From: Corynascus novoguineensis
Lineage: Eukaryota; Ascomycota; Sordariomycetes; Sordariales; Chaetomiaceae
Length of the DNA stretch: 64,000 nt
Assembly (NCBI GenBank): GCA_033296725.1
Contig: MU857608.1
Span: 233,961 to 297,960, forward strand
Reading direction: 5' to 3'
Shown here: piece after piece, positions 22,898-34,695 of the stretch
How the letters are laid out: each line of letters starts with the position of its first letter
Numbering within the stretch: the stretch's first letter is position 1
Notes under the pieces: model-generated
What the model was told of the DNA's origin: nothing
The model's input: only the letters and a program-made list of their open reading frames with translations
The model's database searches: none
Position numbers and translations under genes: made by a program

Positions 22898-23781
22898 CCT
22901 GTGTTGCTGAGGTTCACTGGTTTCTTCTGCAATAGACTTGCCGAGTCTGGGAAAGGAGTTGGAAGAGTAAAGCGGGGGTTTCGTAGTTGTCTTGAGTAAA
23001 AATAGAGAATGGATGGTACAGTTGGACGATGCCTCAGTTTGGCTGATGTCAGTTCAATTTATCCTCAACCACAAAATGCAAGATCTAGGCTGTGCGATGA
23101 GTAAAGTGGCCGTGACAAGAGTCAATCGGTGTAGTTATGAGTCTTATCGCTGGCTGCATGCACAGTTTGTTACATAATTGCCTGTTGGTTCAACTTGCCA
23201 AGAAAACGATTGGGGATGGAGAGGCACAGCTTCCGCAGATCTGTAGACGTTGTTTGTCAAAGAATCCAACGACCGTAGGAAACAAATGTGTAAAATAATT
23301 GGCTATATCGCTAACCTGAAAATGAAAAAAATGAAAGAAGCGTGTGAATATTGCTGTCCTTCACGTTAACAGCAGTAAGGAGGGGCCTCTGAATGTATTT
23401 GGATGACAATGCACTCGGGTCACACCCCAAAAGGTCGATCACAAAACGCCCCGGCTCCCTAACCAACGCCTAGCTTTTAGGTATCCTCTACAATCAGTGA
23501 TGTCGGTCTGATACTTCGCAGTGTAGCATATCCAGTACCTAATTCAGGCATATAAAGACTTTAAAATGATATTATAGGCGTTTTATATGCAAATTAAGAC
23601 ATTAACAGCATGACGATTTGGAATTCTTAGCTTTCATCCTGTTAATATCACGTTAAGCACCCGGCCCACGATGCATCTTCCCGACAAGCATCTCCACTTC
23701 ACTCAACACATCCCAGAGTTGACAAACCCTCTGCCACACTCAAAATATCCAGCTTCAACCCAATGCCGTTGTCTTTCGAAA
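22898..23781. promoter_or_regulatory. Divergent promoter region, cyclotransferase-like and YIH1-like genes
   Basis: Outward-facing genes flank this AT-rich interval, so both promoters should lie here. No reading frame of interest was seen. Confidence 0.5.
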
Positions 23782-24681
23782 ATGTCAGAAGCGCTGGTTG
23801 ACGAGATAGAAGCCATCAACTCTATCTATGGCGACAATACCCTTATACAGGACCAGGATCCCTCCGTCTTCATCCTCACTCTTCCCGGCGACACTGCCTC
23901 GTTGCGGCTGCAGTTCCCGCAGACATACCCTGACGTCCCGCCCACCGTTCTAGGAACGCATAGTGCTGGCTCTGGAGGTAAACGTGGCGCTGCAGCCCGC
24001 GACCTGAGCCTCTTCCGGGATGCCGTCAGCGAGGTGTACGAGCCGGGGCAGGTGTGCCTGTTTGATGCCCTAGAGAAGGTGCAGGAGCTGCTCGCGGCCG
24101 CCAAAGAGGGGGGCGGTGACGAAGAAGGGGAAAAAGAAGGAGGAGAGGAGGAAAAAGTAAAAGAAGAAGATCGGGGGACGCCATCGCCTTCTACCGGCGC
24201 TGTACCTCCTTCCGATTCCTCTTTCTCTCATCAAAGCGGTCTCGGCCCGCCGCCCCCCTGGACCCTCTCGATACCCTTCGTAGAAAACAAGTCTACCTTC
24301 GTCGCCCGCTGCACCCCCGTCACCTCACCCTCTCAGGCGGCCGATTTCCTCGCGCACTTGTTGGCGTCGGACAAGCGCGTGCGGACGGCGACGCACAACA
24401 TCACGGCGTGGCGCATCCGCGGGCCCAACGGCACCAGCTTCCAGGACTGCGACGACGACGGCGAGACGGCCGCCGGGGGTCGGCTGTTGCATCTCATGCA
24501 GCTTATGGACCTGTGGGATACTATGGTCGTTGTTACCCGGTGGTACGGCGGGCAGAAGTTGGGGCCCAGGCGGTTCGCCCTCATCAACCAGACGGCGAGG
24601 GACGCCTTCATGAGGGCAGGTCTGGTGAAGGAGGACGCCGTGGCTGGGGGGGCTGGCGGGAAGAAGAAGGGGGGGAAATGA
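23782..24681 (+). CDS. YIH1: YIH1/IMPACT homologue, regulator of Gcn2 signalling
   Basis: Single exon, 299 aa, from the ATG at 23782 (MSEALVDEIEAINSIYGD), which places the RWD domain at the very N-terminus as in the family; an in-frame ATG at 23671 adds a non-conserved leader. The RWD domain (about 1-110) has the YPDVPP turn. A charged Glu/Lys/Gly linker follows. The C-terminal UPF0029/IMPACT domain (about 170-290) begins near ENKSTFVARCTPVTS and contains DDDGETAAGGRLL and VVVTRWYGGQKLGPRRF. In yeast and mammals the RWD competes with Gcn2 for Gcn1 and dampens the amino-acid starvation response. The gene converges on an ACT-domain gene that may also sense amino acids. Confidence 0.93.
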   Translation: MSEALVDEIEAINSIYGDNTLIQDQDPSVFILTLPGDTASLRLQFPQTYPDVPPTVLGTHSAGSGGKRGAAARDLSLFRDAVSEVYEPGQVCLFDALEKVQELLAAAKEGGGDEEGEKEGGEEEKVKEEDRGTPSPSTGAVPPSDSSFSHQSGLGPPPPWTLSIPFVENKSTFVARCTPVTSPSQAADFLAHLLASDKRVRTATHNITAWRIRGPNGTSFQDCDDDGETAAGGRLLHLMQLMDLWDTMVVVTRWYGGQKLGPRRFALINQTARDAFMRAGLVKEDAVAGGAGGKKKGGK

Positions 24682-24938
24682 GATCAAGGGTCACACCGTC
24701 CAACTCGAAGAGCAAATGTCAATTTGAGTACAGAAAAGTTCTTGTAGTATTCACACTACGGCAAGAAGGAGGAAGTGGAGGGTATGTGTACAAGCACCAC
24801 AAAACATTCTTATTCATCCTTTCCCGACGACGGCAACGACGACAACGACGACGGCAACGACCCCCCTTTTCAGATTCCTACCCTAAGAACAGCCAAGGGC
24901 ACAAGACACCCAACAACAACAGGTATCATTGTTTTCCC
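24682..24938. repeat. Short interval with GAC/AAC minisatellite between convergent genes
   Basis: At about 24826-24857 a GAC/GGC/AAC triplet-like repeat lies in the 3' flank shared by the YIH1-like and ACT-domain genes. It probably falls in untranslated sequence. Confidence 0.5.
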
Positions 24939-26610
24939 TCAACTGCCCTCTTCCTCCCCAGAAAGCAAAGGCCTCAAGACCCCTAACGCGACACCCACCT
25001 GCTGCCGTCCCAAGATGACGGCGCCGGCCCTTGCCGTAGATAAATATGACAGATCGGCCCCCACTCCCACCCCAACCCCTAAACCGGCCCCGCCTTTTCC
25101 CCCAGCTCCCGCCGCTGCATTTAGCTCTTTCACCAACCGCCCCGCCACCCCCGACACTATACCTGTGGCCTCAAATGGCAGATCAGCCAGATCTAAAAAG
25201 ATGGGCACCAGCGCCTCCCCGTTATCATCCTCTTCTCCCCCTCCGTCCCACCGTGCCTCGCCAAGTGGCCCGACCAGCGCGTCCCCAAATACCCTGAGCA
25301 GCGCCCGGTCCACCAGCAGCGATGGTGGGTCCTCCTGTGCGAGTGTCACGCTCAGGAACCGCGGCTGAGCCACCAGCGCTGCCACGATGCTCGTATAGAG
25401 CTTGGTGTCAACTGTATCAACCCAGCTAGGGCCGGCCGTGGCGTAGCCATCACCAGCACCACTACTGCCACCGGCGGCACCACCGGCACCAGTGCCCCCG
25501 TTGATGGCGCCGCTGCCGCGGCGGGAGCGCACTACGTGCGAGGAAGGGGTCACGGCGCCGCGAATACCGCTGCACTGGACCAACGTGAGACCCGGCTCGA
25601 TGCGCGGCGTTACGTGGCGTCGCTTGAGGAGGTCGAAGGTTCGCTGCTGGAGGTCGTTGACGATGTCGGCAGTGGAAGGGAGGCTCGGCGGGTTTTGGTC
25701 GGCGGGGGACAGGTTGGGATCATCAGGTGATGTTCGGCCTGCGCGAGCATGACCGAAGCCCAGATCAAAATATTGGTGGCGTGTTGAGGTGGATATGGGC
25801 GATGATGGGTTGGTGGATACGAGCTGAGCGTGGTCGTCGTCCGAGAAGACAAAATTTCGGAACAGGAGGGTCTTGACGACCGCTGCACGGTCCTTGGTGG
25901 GCACCAAGATAAAGTCAGAGTCTAAGGAGTGATCAGTTTTGCTATTCATTCGCTGCTTGGTTGGAGTTGGAGTAGGATGTGAAGAACCGGGTAGAGAGGA
26001 TCCCTCAATATAATATAAAACAAAGAGAGTACACCTACAATAGGTGGTGATGAAAAAGATTGGGATGTTTGCCAACGCCAGTGGCGACGTCAATTCTGCA
26101 ACTCTCGATCCGGCGTCCATGTCAGTGCCGTACACGCTAAGGGCAATGTACGTGTCCCTGGAGATGGCGACCGTCTTGGCCTGGTCTTTGGGCAGCCGCT
26201 TGATGGCGGGCTCGAAGACGGACGACGCCCAGACCGAATTGCAGACAATGGAACACTCGACGGGCGTCACACTTATGTTGAGAAAGCCATTGTTGTGGTC
26301 TGTGATGGTATATTCTCCTGTGGCACATTGGCTTGGGTTCTGGCTAGGCGGGAGAAGGACCTTTAATATCGGCTGTAGCAGGCTAGGATAAAGGTCCAAG
26401 GGGATGTGGATCAGGCTGAGGGTGCCGTCCTGAATTGCGGATGTCAGCTTGGATACGGATACCAAAATGAGATGCAAAATTCAACTTGACGAGTTTGGTC
26501 GTGAAGATGCCGTGGCATGCAAAGCGCCATCAACGAACAACGGAGACGTTGCTTGGTTGGCAGGGCAGGAAAGAAAAATATCTTACCAAGAACGACACCT
26601 GCGCACTCAT
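24939..26610 (-). CDS. ACT-domain protein of CASTOR (GATSL) type
   Basis: Proposed exons, complement: 26610..26587 (8 codons, MSAQVSFL), 26429..26039, 25921..24939, giving 465 aa with all junctions in frame. Hallmarks are SLIHIPLDLYP at the N-terminus and ISRDTYIALSVYG. The segment LTSPLALANIPIFFITTYYSDFILVP (26 residues; its last part is created by the second splice) matches the tandem-ACT layout of CASTOR proteins, which also carry a TYxxDFILV strand. CASTOR1 binds arginine and controls TORC1 through GATOR2; fungal homologues are poorly characterised. A Gly/Ala-rich stretch follows the middle of the protein. Function as an amino-acid sensor is inference. Confidence 0.78.
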
Positions 26611-28702
26611 GGCTCTAGGATGCGCTTATTCTGCGGTGTCTCACGATAGGCCTTGTAGTCACCACTCAATGCTTGTGTACCTCGCAGTTTGCCTATTGGT
26701 ATGGTCTCCTTGAGTCAGAGAAGGGGGAATGAGACTAGGTGTCTTCGGTTCGCCCTTGTTGCGCGTCCCTCACAGTAGCAATGACAGTTCTCAGCCAAAG
26801 CATAGACAGGGGAGGATCAAGTACAGAGATAAATGTGCGAGTTGACTGCAGAGGTCTGACTAAAACTTGCTGGAAACAGGAAACAAGCGGAGCGCTGGTT
26901 TATCAACGAGGGGCAGTGTCCACTTTAGGTCAACGACGAGCTCGGCAGCAGAAGGTAGGTGCTAGATTTGACAGGATCTGACTGGATCTGACTTTGGATG
27001 GATTGTAAGAAATGAGAAGAAAAAAAAACATCTGAACTTTCAACAGCGAGTTTCAAGCTGAACGTTCAGACGTGACGTGAGATCATGATGTCTTCAAAGG
27101 ATTTGGTGAGAGAAGCGTGAGCTGTGACTCAGCACTATCTGGTCTGTGTTCGTGTCTTGGGCCCACGGCACCGGAGATACCAGCCCATGGCCTGCCAAGG
27201 CAAAAGAATTCGGGAACTTGAGCACTCTCTGTGTGTCGAGTGCCAGTGTCTGCTCCAACTTGCTAGATGGTAAAGGCGCCGGATGGGAAGAACAACTGGA
27301 TTTTCAGGGAGCGCATGCAGTCAAAGTACTTTGTCAACCCGAGAGAGATTGAGACTCCCTTAGACAACGTTCGGGTACCGAGGATAATGTGCGCAGAATG
27401 CAAGATATCTAATGTGTCAAGTAGGTAGGTATGGTAAAAGGGAGAGGTAACAAGATAGATAAGGGATGGGCATTAGATGGGCCCTAAACATGCCCCATAG
27501 ATAGGGACCAGCCTTTGCCGTGGATCGGGATCTGATCGACAACCTTAAATGGGTGGCCTTGCCACCACGTGAAAGATGGGGGAAGAGAAAGAACTGTTGG
27601 CCTGTACCATATACCAAGATATGGACTCGAGTCCAGCACGTACTAAACTCCTTCACATGAATGGCGAGCTCCGACAACTGGCATAAAAGTACGAAGTAAC
27701 AGGTACTAAAATTGCAGCTGTTTGGGACCAGGTGGTGGGCTGGGACGTGGGGGGGCGTAACAATATCCCTGGCGCACAACTGCTAAGAGAAGAATCGAGC
27801 TTTGAGTCCGAGAATTTTCCCAGACTTCTGAAATAGGCAATACTTGGAAGAGTCCAAATGAAGATAGGGACCAATAAGAGCCGCAGTCACACCCGTTTTA
27901 GGAGCAGCCAGTCGCTGAAATCTACAGAGTTACGAGGAGACCAAGACTCGGCAACTGCTTGCAGTGGTTCTCCGCTCTGTCGTACCCCCACACTGAGGGG
28001 TGCACACACCACGGCTTTATCACCAATAAACAGATACCGAGTCTCAGCACGGCGAGAATATGTGTTGGGAATCGATGTGCTGCCGGGTACCGTACTGCTT
28101 CTACGACTGGTAGAAAGACCAAGGCAGTGCCTTTGTTTCTCTGTTCGAAGAAGTAACTCCAAGAGGGTCACACCTCGGTACCGTCTAGGAAATGAGCCGA
28201 GGAAACATAGAGCACACCTTTCCCGTGTCTATGAGCCTCTGAGCCTACATTTAATCGCAATACCCATGGGAGAAGCGGCGAGTATGACAAGCTATCCTCG
28301 GCATCATCGAGTTTTGACTTGGGACGTCATCTCTGGTATGGGTGGGTCGGAAATCCACCAGTGCAGCACCATCAACACATGCCAGCCAAATATTGTGAAA
28401 AGCGTGGCGACGAAAATAGCCAACGTGGCCGTGTCTGTTTCTGCCGGTTCAGATCCACTGGAACCTGACCGGTTGTCTCCTCGCTTCTTGGTCGAATGTT
28501 GATGTGCCGGAAGTCGTGTCCAGGATGGGGATTACTCTCAACGTGAAAACCCGCCATTGCGTGTAGCCAGTTTGGGTGGGACAAGCGCTGTTGTGGAAGG
28601 TGAGCGTTGTCTGGGCCTGAAAGTTTGCCGCTACATCCGGCTAGAAGCAAGCGGGATTGGTGCAACTTCCGATCGCATCGCATCCATTTCCCGGCCATGC
28701 TC
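26611..28702. other. Intergenic, about 2.1 kb
   Basis: Holds the promoter of the ACT-domain gene on the left and the 3' flank of the methyltransferase-like gene on the right. A 214-codon plus-strand frame (27858-28502) is compositionally unlike the neighbouring proteins and shows no motif, so it is not called. Confidence 0.6.
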
Positions 28703-30487
28703 TCACTTCTTGATGCCGACTACAACCAAGTTTCGGGGGCTCTCGCGGTAGTCAAAGACTGTCTCAACCCAGCAGTCGCGGACCACGTCGGCATGTTCAC
28801 GGAGGAACAGCCATCGGTCCGTCACAATCAGTGACTCGACCACGCAGGCGCTAAAGGCCATCAGGCTCCAGACCGCGCTCAGTTCTCGCTTCCGATGGCG
28901 GAATGCCTCCTCGTATTGCGCAATCTCTCCGTCGGTGATATTTCCCATCTTATCCTTGATGGTCTGGCTGTATTGACTGAAATCCGAGTTGGTCGTCAAC
29001 TTGGCAATCGCCCCCCGCACGTAAGCCGTAAAGGAGGTATAGCACTGCTTGCGCAAAGATCCGATGACCACCGGGTTTGTGCTCGAGTTGAAGGGCGTCT
29101 CTTTGTCAGTTTCCTTGCCATGAAAAACTCTGGAAATGACCCCCTTGTCGAGGAAGATTTTCTGCAAAACAGCGCGGTAAAAGTGGCGTGTAAAAAAGGC
29201 GTCGCTTTCTTCGTCGGTCCAGTTTTGTGGCGCTTGGCATGCCATCATGCGAGCGGTGATATTGAGTCTGATGCCATCGCCTCCGTACGTCGACACGCGC
29301 TCGCTCATCGGATAACCTTGGGGGTCTCGCCTCTCTGACTCCCGGGCAACCCGTGCGTTAACGGGTTGCAAGGTCGGTCGGCTGAACGGGGGCTTGAAAG
29401 TCGGGGGGCCTAGCTTCTCAGTAAGGAGATTGTAGCAGCAACCGACAATGGCAACGGCCCGGATGCACGGATTCAAGATCATGGAACGAATACCGTAGTG
29501 CGACAAATTTCCGCACGAGTGGATCGAGATAGCCACCATACGGAGGTCTTCCTGTCGAACCCCATGCTCCTGGCCACGCAACTGGGAAAGGACGTCCGTC
29601 AAGTCGGCGTGCTCCAGGCGGCCCACGACGTACTGAATAGTACCCTTGCCTTCCTCGACGGCGTATGTTGCCTCGAGCTCCTTTCTGGACCGAAGATCAA
29701 TGGTGGTGATATCCTCATCTGGTACGCCGAGCTCCTTCGCGACGCGCTTCAAAGCCTCCTCGTCGTTCAGCAGCGATGGGTCGACAGCCTCGCGGACCCG
29801 GTGGTAAAGCTTCTTGTTACGCACCCGCTTCTCCCTCTCGGCTAGCCCCGATAGGATATCGAGATCCTTGGCACCAGCCATATTGGCCTCTTTGCTTTCC
29901 ACGGCAACAATGTGTTTGTTGTAAGGAGGGCTCGCAAGCGTTCGTCCAAGGTAGTTCTGCCCACTCCCAAAGTCTACAAAGTGAGTAAACTCGGCTCCCG
30001 ACACGCGGGCGACATCCTCGGCCAGCCTGTCAATGTAGCCGGCAAAGTGCGTGACCTCGTGAATCTTCTTGGTTTTCATTCCGAGCGCCACTTGCCTCGG
30101 GAGAACCGGCAACTTCGGTCTGCTGGGGCGGAATGACCGCCGCAACGAAAACTTTCTGATGTCCCTGACATACTGAACAAGCGACTCGGGTGGGGCGACA
30201 GATCCTGGCACTGAGTCTCTCGAAGATAAGTCGTCCCGCATCAGAAAATCCAACAGATCTATTGGCTTGGTGTGCACCAAGTATTCTTGCCAGTCTTTGG
30301 GCACGGCTGCGGCAAACAGGCCAGGCTCAGTAGTGAAGAAGTCGAGGATGTGAACGCCGCCGCAGAGAAAACGGAACAGATCCGAGTGTGCGGCGAAATT
30401 CAACAGGCCTTCCACATACTCGTCCGTTGAAGAGAACTCGTCCGAGTATGGGAGTGGCCGTTCTGGCCGCGTCTCAAAGTGGCTCAT
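28703..30487 (-). CDS. METTL25/RRNAD1-like methyltransferase-domain protein
   Basis: Single exon, 594 aa, from the ATG at 30487 (MSHFETRPERPLPYSDEF); in-frame upstream ATGs at 30577 and 30676 add unconvincing leaders. The middle carries a SAM-binding motif, FTHFVDFGSGQNYLGRTLA, then IHSCGNLSHYG and VAIVGCCYNLLTEK, the CCY motif typical of the METTL25/RRNAD1 group. Length and order fit fungal members. Vertebrate relatives are candidate methyltransferases; the substrate of the fungal protein is not known to me. Divergent from the mitochondrial uS13 gene, 314 bp away. Confidence 0.87.
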   Translation of the reverse strand: MSHFETRPERPLPYSDEFSSTDEYVEGLLNFAAHSDLFRFLCGGVHILDFFTTEPGLFAAAVPKDWQEYLVHTKPIDLLDFLMRDDLSSRDSVPGSVAPPESLVQYVRDIRKFSLRRSFRPSRPKLPVLPRQVALGMKTKKIHEVTHFAGYIDRLAEDVARVSGAEFTHFVDFGSGQNYLGRTLASPPYNKHIVAVESKEANMAGAKDLDILSGLAEREKRVRNKKLYHRVREAVDPSLLNDEEALKRVAKELGVPDEDITTIDLRSRKELEATYAVEEGKGTIQYVVGRLEHADLTDVLSQLRGQEHGVRQEDLRMVAISIHSCGNLSHYGIRSMILNPCIRAVAIVGCCYNLLTEKLGPPTFKPPFSRPTLQPVNARVARESERRDPQGYPMSERVSTYGGDGIRLNITARMMACQAPQNWTDEESDAFFTRHFYRAVLQKIFLDKGVISRVFHGKETDKETPFNSSTNPVVIGSLRKQCYTSFTAYVRGAIAKLTTNSDFSQYSQTIKDKMGNITDGEIAQYEEAFRHRKRELSAVWSLMAFSACVVESLIVTDRWLFLREHADVVRDCWVETVFDYRESPRNLVVVGIKK

Positions 30488-30801
30488 AGTTTCCGGCCGG
30501 CATTTGTGCCTGAGGTGAACTGAACGAGCAGGTTGGTGTCTCAAACCTAACAGTGGGTGCGATTTTGGGGAAGTCATTGCTGTGCACACACTGCGGATTT
30601 GGGCAGTCTTGGCAGCCAGGTGTCTGCCGCTCGACAACATCTGGCAACCGTTCCGCCGGTTTTTCATCGGCAACATCCGCGTTGCTGAGGTCCCTGTCCA
30701 CGGCTCAAGTCTCGGTCGCGTTGTTGCAAGTCACTTATTGTTGACCCTGGGCATGTTACTGAGGAAATCTTGCTAAGGAAGTTCGGCTAGAATTTGACAA
30801 A
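30488..30801. promoter_or_regulatory. Bidirectional promoter, methyltransferase-like and mitochondrial uS13 genes
   Basis: A 314-bp gap between two divergent start codons must hold both promoters and 5' leaders. No TATA-like element stands out. Confidence 0.6.
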
Positions 30802-31275
30802 ATGGTACAGTCTCTCCATTCAAGAAGTTGCGCGGATTCGTACTGACACTGTGGTTCCAGGTGTTCATATTCGGCGTCAACTTCAACGAGAACAAGCTCG
30901 TCAAGGTGCGCTGCACCACTTCTCTCCTTGCCTGCCTCGCCCGCACACTCACAGTCCCTTTAGAAAGCGCTTGAATCCTTCTATGCCCTCGGCCCGCAGA
31001 CATCAGCACGCATCCTGGCCAAGTACTCCATACACCCGCGCGCGAAGATGGGTACTCTCCAACCCAAAACCCTTACAGCCCTGACAGCCGAGTTGTCAAC
31101 AATGACGATTGAAAGCGAAGCCCGGAAGATAGTTCAAGACAACATCAAGCGGTTACGTGATATTGGCACATACCGTGGTAGGCGACACGCCATGGGCCTG
31201 CCAGTCCGCGGCCAGAGGACAAGGAACCAGATCGCGACGGCCAGAAAACTCAACAAGGTGGAACGGAGGGGTTAG
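30802..31275 (+). CDS. SWS2: Mitochondrial ribosomal protein uS13m (SWS2-like)
   Basis: Proposed exons 30802..30804, 30861..30905 and 30964..31275 give 119 aa. The first coding exon is the ATG alone: a 56-bp intron begins directly after it. Splicing gives MVFIFGVNFNENKLVKKALE. The remainder is a clear bacterial-type S13: ALGPQTSARILAKYSIHP, then RDIGTYRGRRHAMGLPVRGQ, RTRNQIATARKL and the basic tail. The protein sits in the head of the mitochondrial small subunit. The compact fungal mitochondrial form, rather than cytosolic S18, is shown by its length and by RGQRTR. Confidence 0.93.
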
Positions 31276-31542
31276 AGAAAAGAGCGAGGTACGGCGACGG
31301 TTCGGATTGCAGGCGCGAGGCGGGGTTTTTACGCTTTGCCTGCTTCTTGCTACCGGGGTGTGTTGGCGGGCATTACTCTTCAGGGCGGATAGACGTTGGG
31401 TGGTCATCCCGGTCGAGCAACGGCGCACCGGCGTGTGGTTTTAAATGTACACTACGGCACTACGGAATATACAAGGGGACAAAAGAAGAATCCCCATGGC
31501 TACATTTTCCCTCTCTGTGGGGTACAAGTGGTGTGCCTCTTA

Positions 31543-33161
31543 CTAGAGCGCTCTCTCTGCGCCCTCGAACACCGTCAGGAGCCGGGACAAGTCGTCCTCC
31601 AACACGGGCTCGCCTGCCTTCTGCATCTTCTCCGCAACAACCTCCACATCCCTCCACACCCGAAGCACATTCCCGCCGACGATCTTGGCTGCGTCCTTGT
31701 CACTCACTCCCTGCCTCAGCAGCTCTGCCACCAGGTCCGGAAACTTGGACACGTCCTCCAGCCCCTCCGGGACCTCAGTGATTCCGTCGAAGTCGCTTCC
31801 AAGCCCGACGTGGTCGAACCCGATCCTCCGACCGATGTGCAGAACGTGTCTAAGCACCTGCTGCAGCGTGGCATTCTGGGGATAATAGTCCGGCAACCCG
31901 TCGTCCCTGTCTGGTGCCTCGACGCACGAGATGAACTCCGGATTAAAGTTCACCATGACCACCCCGTTCTTCTTCCCCACGAGATCCAGCACGTCGTCAG
32001 GAACATTCCTCGGATGAGGGCAGAGCGCGTACGCGCTTGAGTGGCTAAACACTACGGGCGCCCTGCTACCCTCCCAGCCGTCGCCCGCGCCGAGCACGTC
32101 CCGCATGGTGTCGACGCTGGTGTGGGCCAGGTCGATGATGACGCCGAGGCGGTTCATCTCGTGTACGATGGCGCGACCTGCAGGGCTTACGCCGCCCCAG
32201 ACAGGGGGCGCCCTGCGAAGGGTGGGCTGCTCCCACAGGGCGGCGTCTGCGAAACGGTTGCCGCAGTTGTGCGTCAAGGTCGCGTACCGGACGCCCAAGG
32301 CGTGGAGCTGGCGGAGCACCCCAACCGAGTTGCCGATCTGGTGGAGCCCCTCGATGGCGAGCGGCGACACGAGCCGGGGGCGGCCGCCGTGGCTGTGGCG
32401 GAAGCGGCGGACGGCCTCGTGGCTGGTGAGCGTCGGCGGGGAAAAGACGTCCGGGTGGGCCTGCCGGAGGCGGGTAAGCAGGTCGATCTGGTTGAGGGTC
32501 TCTTGAACGGCTTTTTGGAGCGAAATGTTGTCAGTTTAGCTGGACAGGGCAGGTCATCAAAAGCGTGAGCGAAAGTCGCCCGACGTACTGCGGTGGTAGT
32601 TTTCATCTGAGTAGTCGGTCCCATTCGCCGGGCAGGGCCAGAAGGCGCTCCAGAAAGCACCACCATTCATGCCGGCTCGGAGACGGGGGATGTCAACATG
32701 GCCACTCAGGCCACCTTCGACAAATGGCTTGCTGAAGGTCTCATCGTATATGTGGTTGTTGTGATAAGCCCTAACCCAGATAGCCAGGTCATTATGTCCG
32801 TCTGTCTGCGCTTTAGCGTGGGTTCTACCGGACACAGGGACACAAAAATCGAAAATAGAGCAAGGAAGAGTGAATGAAGGAATCAAGAAAGGGGTAGGTT
32901 ACCAATCAAAGGGTGATGGCGCAAGATGCGCTTGACGCGCTCCTCGATAGTTCTGGGCTTGGAGAAGGGAAGCTTATGACCGAAGCAAGTTGAATGGACA
33001 GGCAATTGGATGAACAAAGCAAACAGAATCAAGGGCAGAACGACATATAAAGAGGCCTTGGCGACCCAGAACCTCCGGATGGGACGGGAATGAAGACTGG
33101 AATGGGTTGTTTTGAGTCCAGTCCTGGCGACGGGCCCAGGAAGTTCCGTGTCGGTTTTCAT
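31543..33161 (-). CDS. Membrane dipeptidase (renal dipeptidase, peptidase family M19)
   Basis: Proposed exons, complement: 33161..32903, 32801..32589, 32510..31543, giving 479 aa with all junctions in frame. The first splice restores PLIDGHNDLAIW, holding the HxD zinc ligands. Later ligands and active-site motifs are IIDLAHTSVDTM, VVFSHSSAY and VGLGSDFDGI. A hydrophobic segment, SLYVVLPLILFALFIQLPV, near residue 40 is a single N-terminal membrane anchor, placing the enzyme on the luminal or outer face. The family cleaves dipeptides, including cystinyl-glycine from glutathione. The FSHS motif has Ser where many members have Asn after it. In-frame Met codons upstream of 33161 are possible starts. 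Confidence 0.92.
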
Positions 33162-34695
33162 CGGCACCGACAAGGCTCTATAACTGCGTGGTGCTTTAGG
33201 TCGCGACGCGGTCGGAAACAGCGTACAAGGTCGTATAGTGACTCGGCTCACAAGCTTGCCTCACATCTGTGTACATGTAAACTGTACACCAAATTGCAAA
33301 TGGTTGTTGTTGCGCAGTCACCAAGTGGAGAATCTCTGCCCATGTACGAGACGAGAGCGTCGATGACAAATACAGAGTACGAAATACAAAGGAGTTTGCT
33401 GCGATGCTTTCTTTAGTCAATACTTCTCAACACTCTTCAACGGCTCAATTATTGGGCCCTCGGAGAGTGAGATCCTCCTTATCTCTCTAGAATATCCCCT
33501 CAAAAATGCGACTCGATTGTCCAACACAACAGGTTCTCGCAACCTTTAAACGCCGGCGCCCTGGGCGCGCTTGGTCGAATTGCAGGATCCTCCAGGAGAT
33601 GTGATCCTTCGAACATCCAGGCACACAATACGTATTGAGAGTAGAATGGCACTGTTTCTGTGTGGAAACTTCGTAGATGGACAAGTTGAGTGTCGAGAAG
33701 CATCGACAGACTCTAGCTCTGCTGTGCACCTTTCCTTCCCTCCTTTTCTCAAGCCTAGCGGTTTGCTCGTGATTTCACGCTTTCGTAACGCTGTAACAAG
33801 TGACCCACGCGAGGGTGTAACTTACGTCATGTTTCAGATAGATCCAGGCTGCCAGGTACCAATTTTGTTCGGAGTCTGCATTCTGTGTAATTGACGCCTC
33901 AGCCATGTTTCACCAATAAGGACTGGCGATCACCAGAATTCGCTGCCAGCTGCTACAATAGGCCACGATAGAGCCTAAAAGTTGTACCGTCTGCTCAATG
34001 CAGGACCGCTCACCTGCAGTTGGTCCTCGTGTTTTGCGTTTTGAGTGTCGGTGTGCGTGTGCTTGAGACCCTGCTTGGGCCCATCCCACAGAGGCGCAAA
34101 AAGACGACCCCCGGCGCGCTGCAGGGGTTCACACGAAGTTGGGGACCAGCTAGCCAGGCGGGCAGCACGGCCTCGCCAGGCTGGACAGGGTTGGGTTGTC
34201 GCTGACAACGGCTGGCTGTGCGCCGTCCAATGGGACGTGGGGTCCCGGCTGGGCATCTGCATCTGGGCTTGGGCCGGGTCGGTCTTCGAACGGACGAATT
34301 GTCCTTGCCAACTTCAAGAGAGAAACCATTTCTGCGGCCTCACGTTCTGTTTCAAACCTCCCGCCCTTCCACCAGCGCAATCGTCGGTTGCTCGCTGTCC
34401 TTCCTTGCCCTTTGGTGTTTCTGCACCGTTGTTGTCTTGCCACAACACATTTGACCATTACTTGGTACGGTTGTGTATGACGAGAACACGAAGCCAAGAT
34501 TTCACGCCAGCCTCAGCCTCAGTCTCCCCAACCCAACGCAAACTCTAGCCTCCGTGCAGCCGCCAGATTCGGAGCTGTGCCACGACTGGCGTTGCGAACT
34601 CACAACCTTTTGGACACATACCACTAAAACTCTCTCTGCGAAGGTCATAGAGCTGCAACAACGACTCGAGGGCGTCATCGGCACTCCTCGTGAAG
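33162..34695. promoter_or_regulatory. Divergent intergenic region, dipeptidase and RGD2-like genes
   Basis: About 1.5 kb with both promoters. A short inverted repeat (TGTACA-type) lies near 33270-33290, and the right end is pyrimidine-rich as in fungal 5' leaders. No gene was supportable. Confidence 0.5.

Noticed and set aside
27858..28502. 214-codon plus-strand open frame
   Set aside because: Arg/Ser-heavy composition, no motif, no homology recognised, and it lies in the 3' flank of a minus-strand gene.
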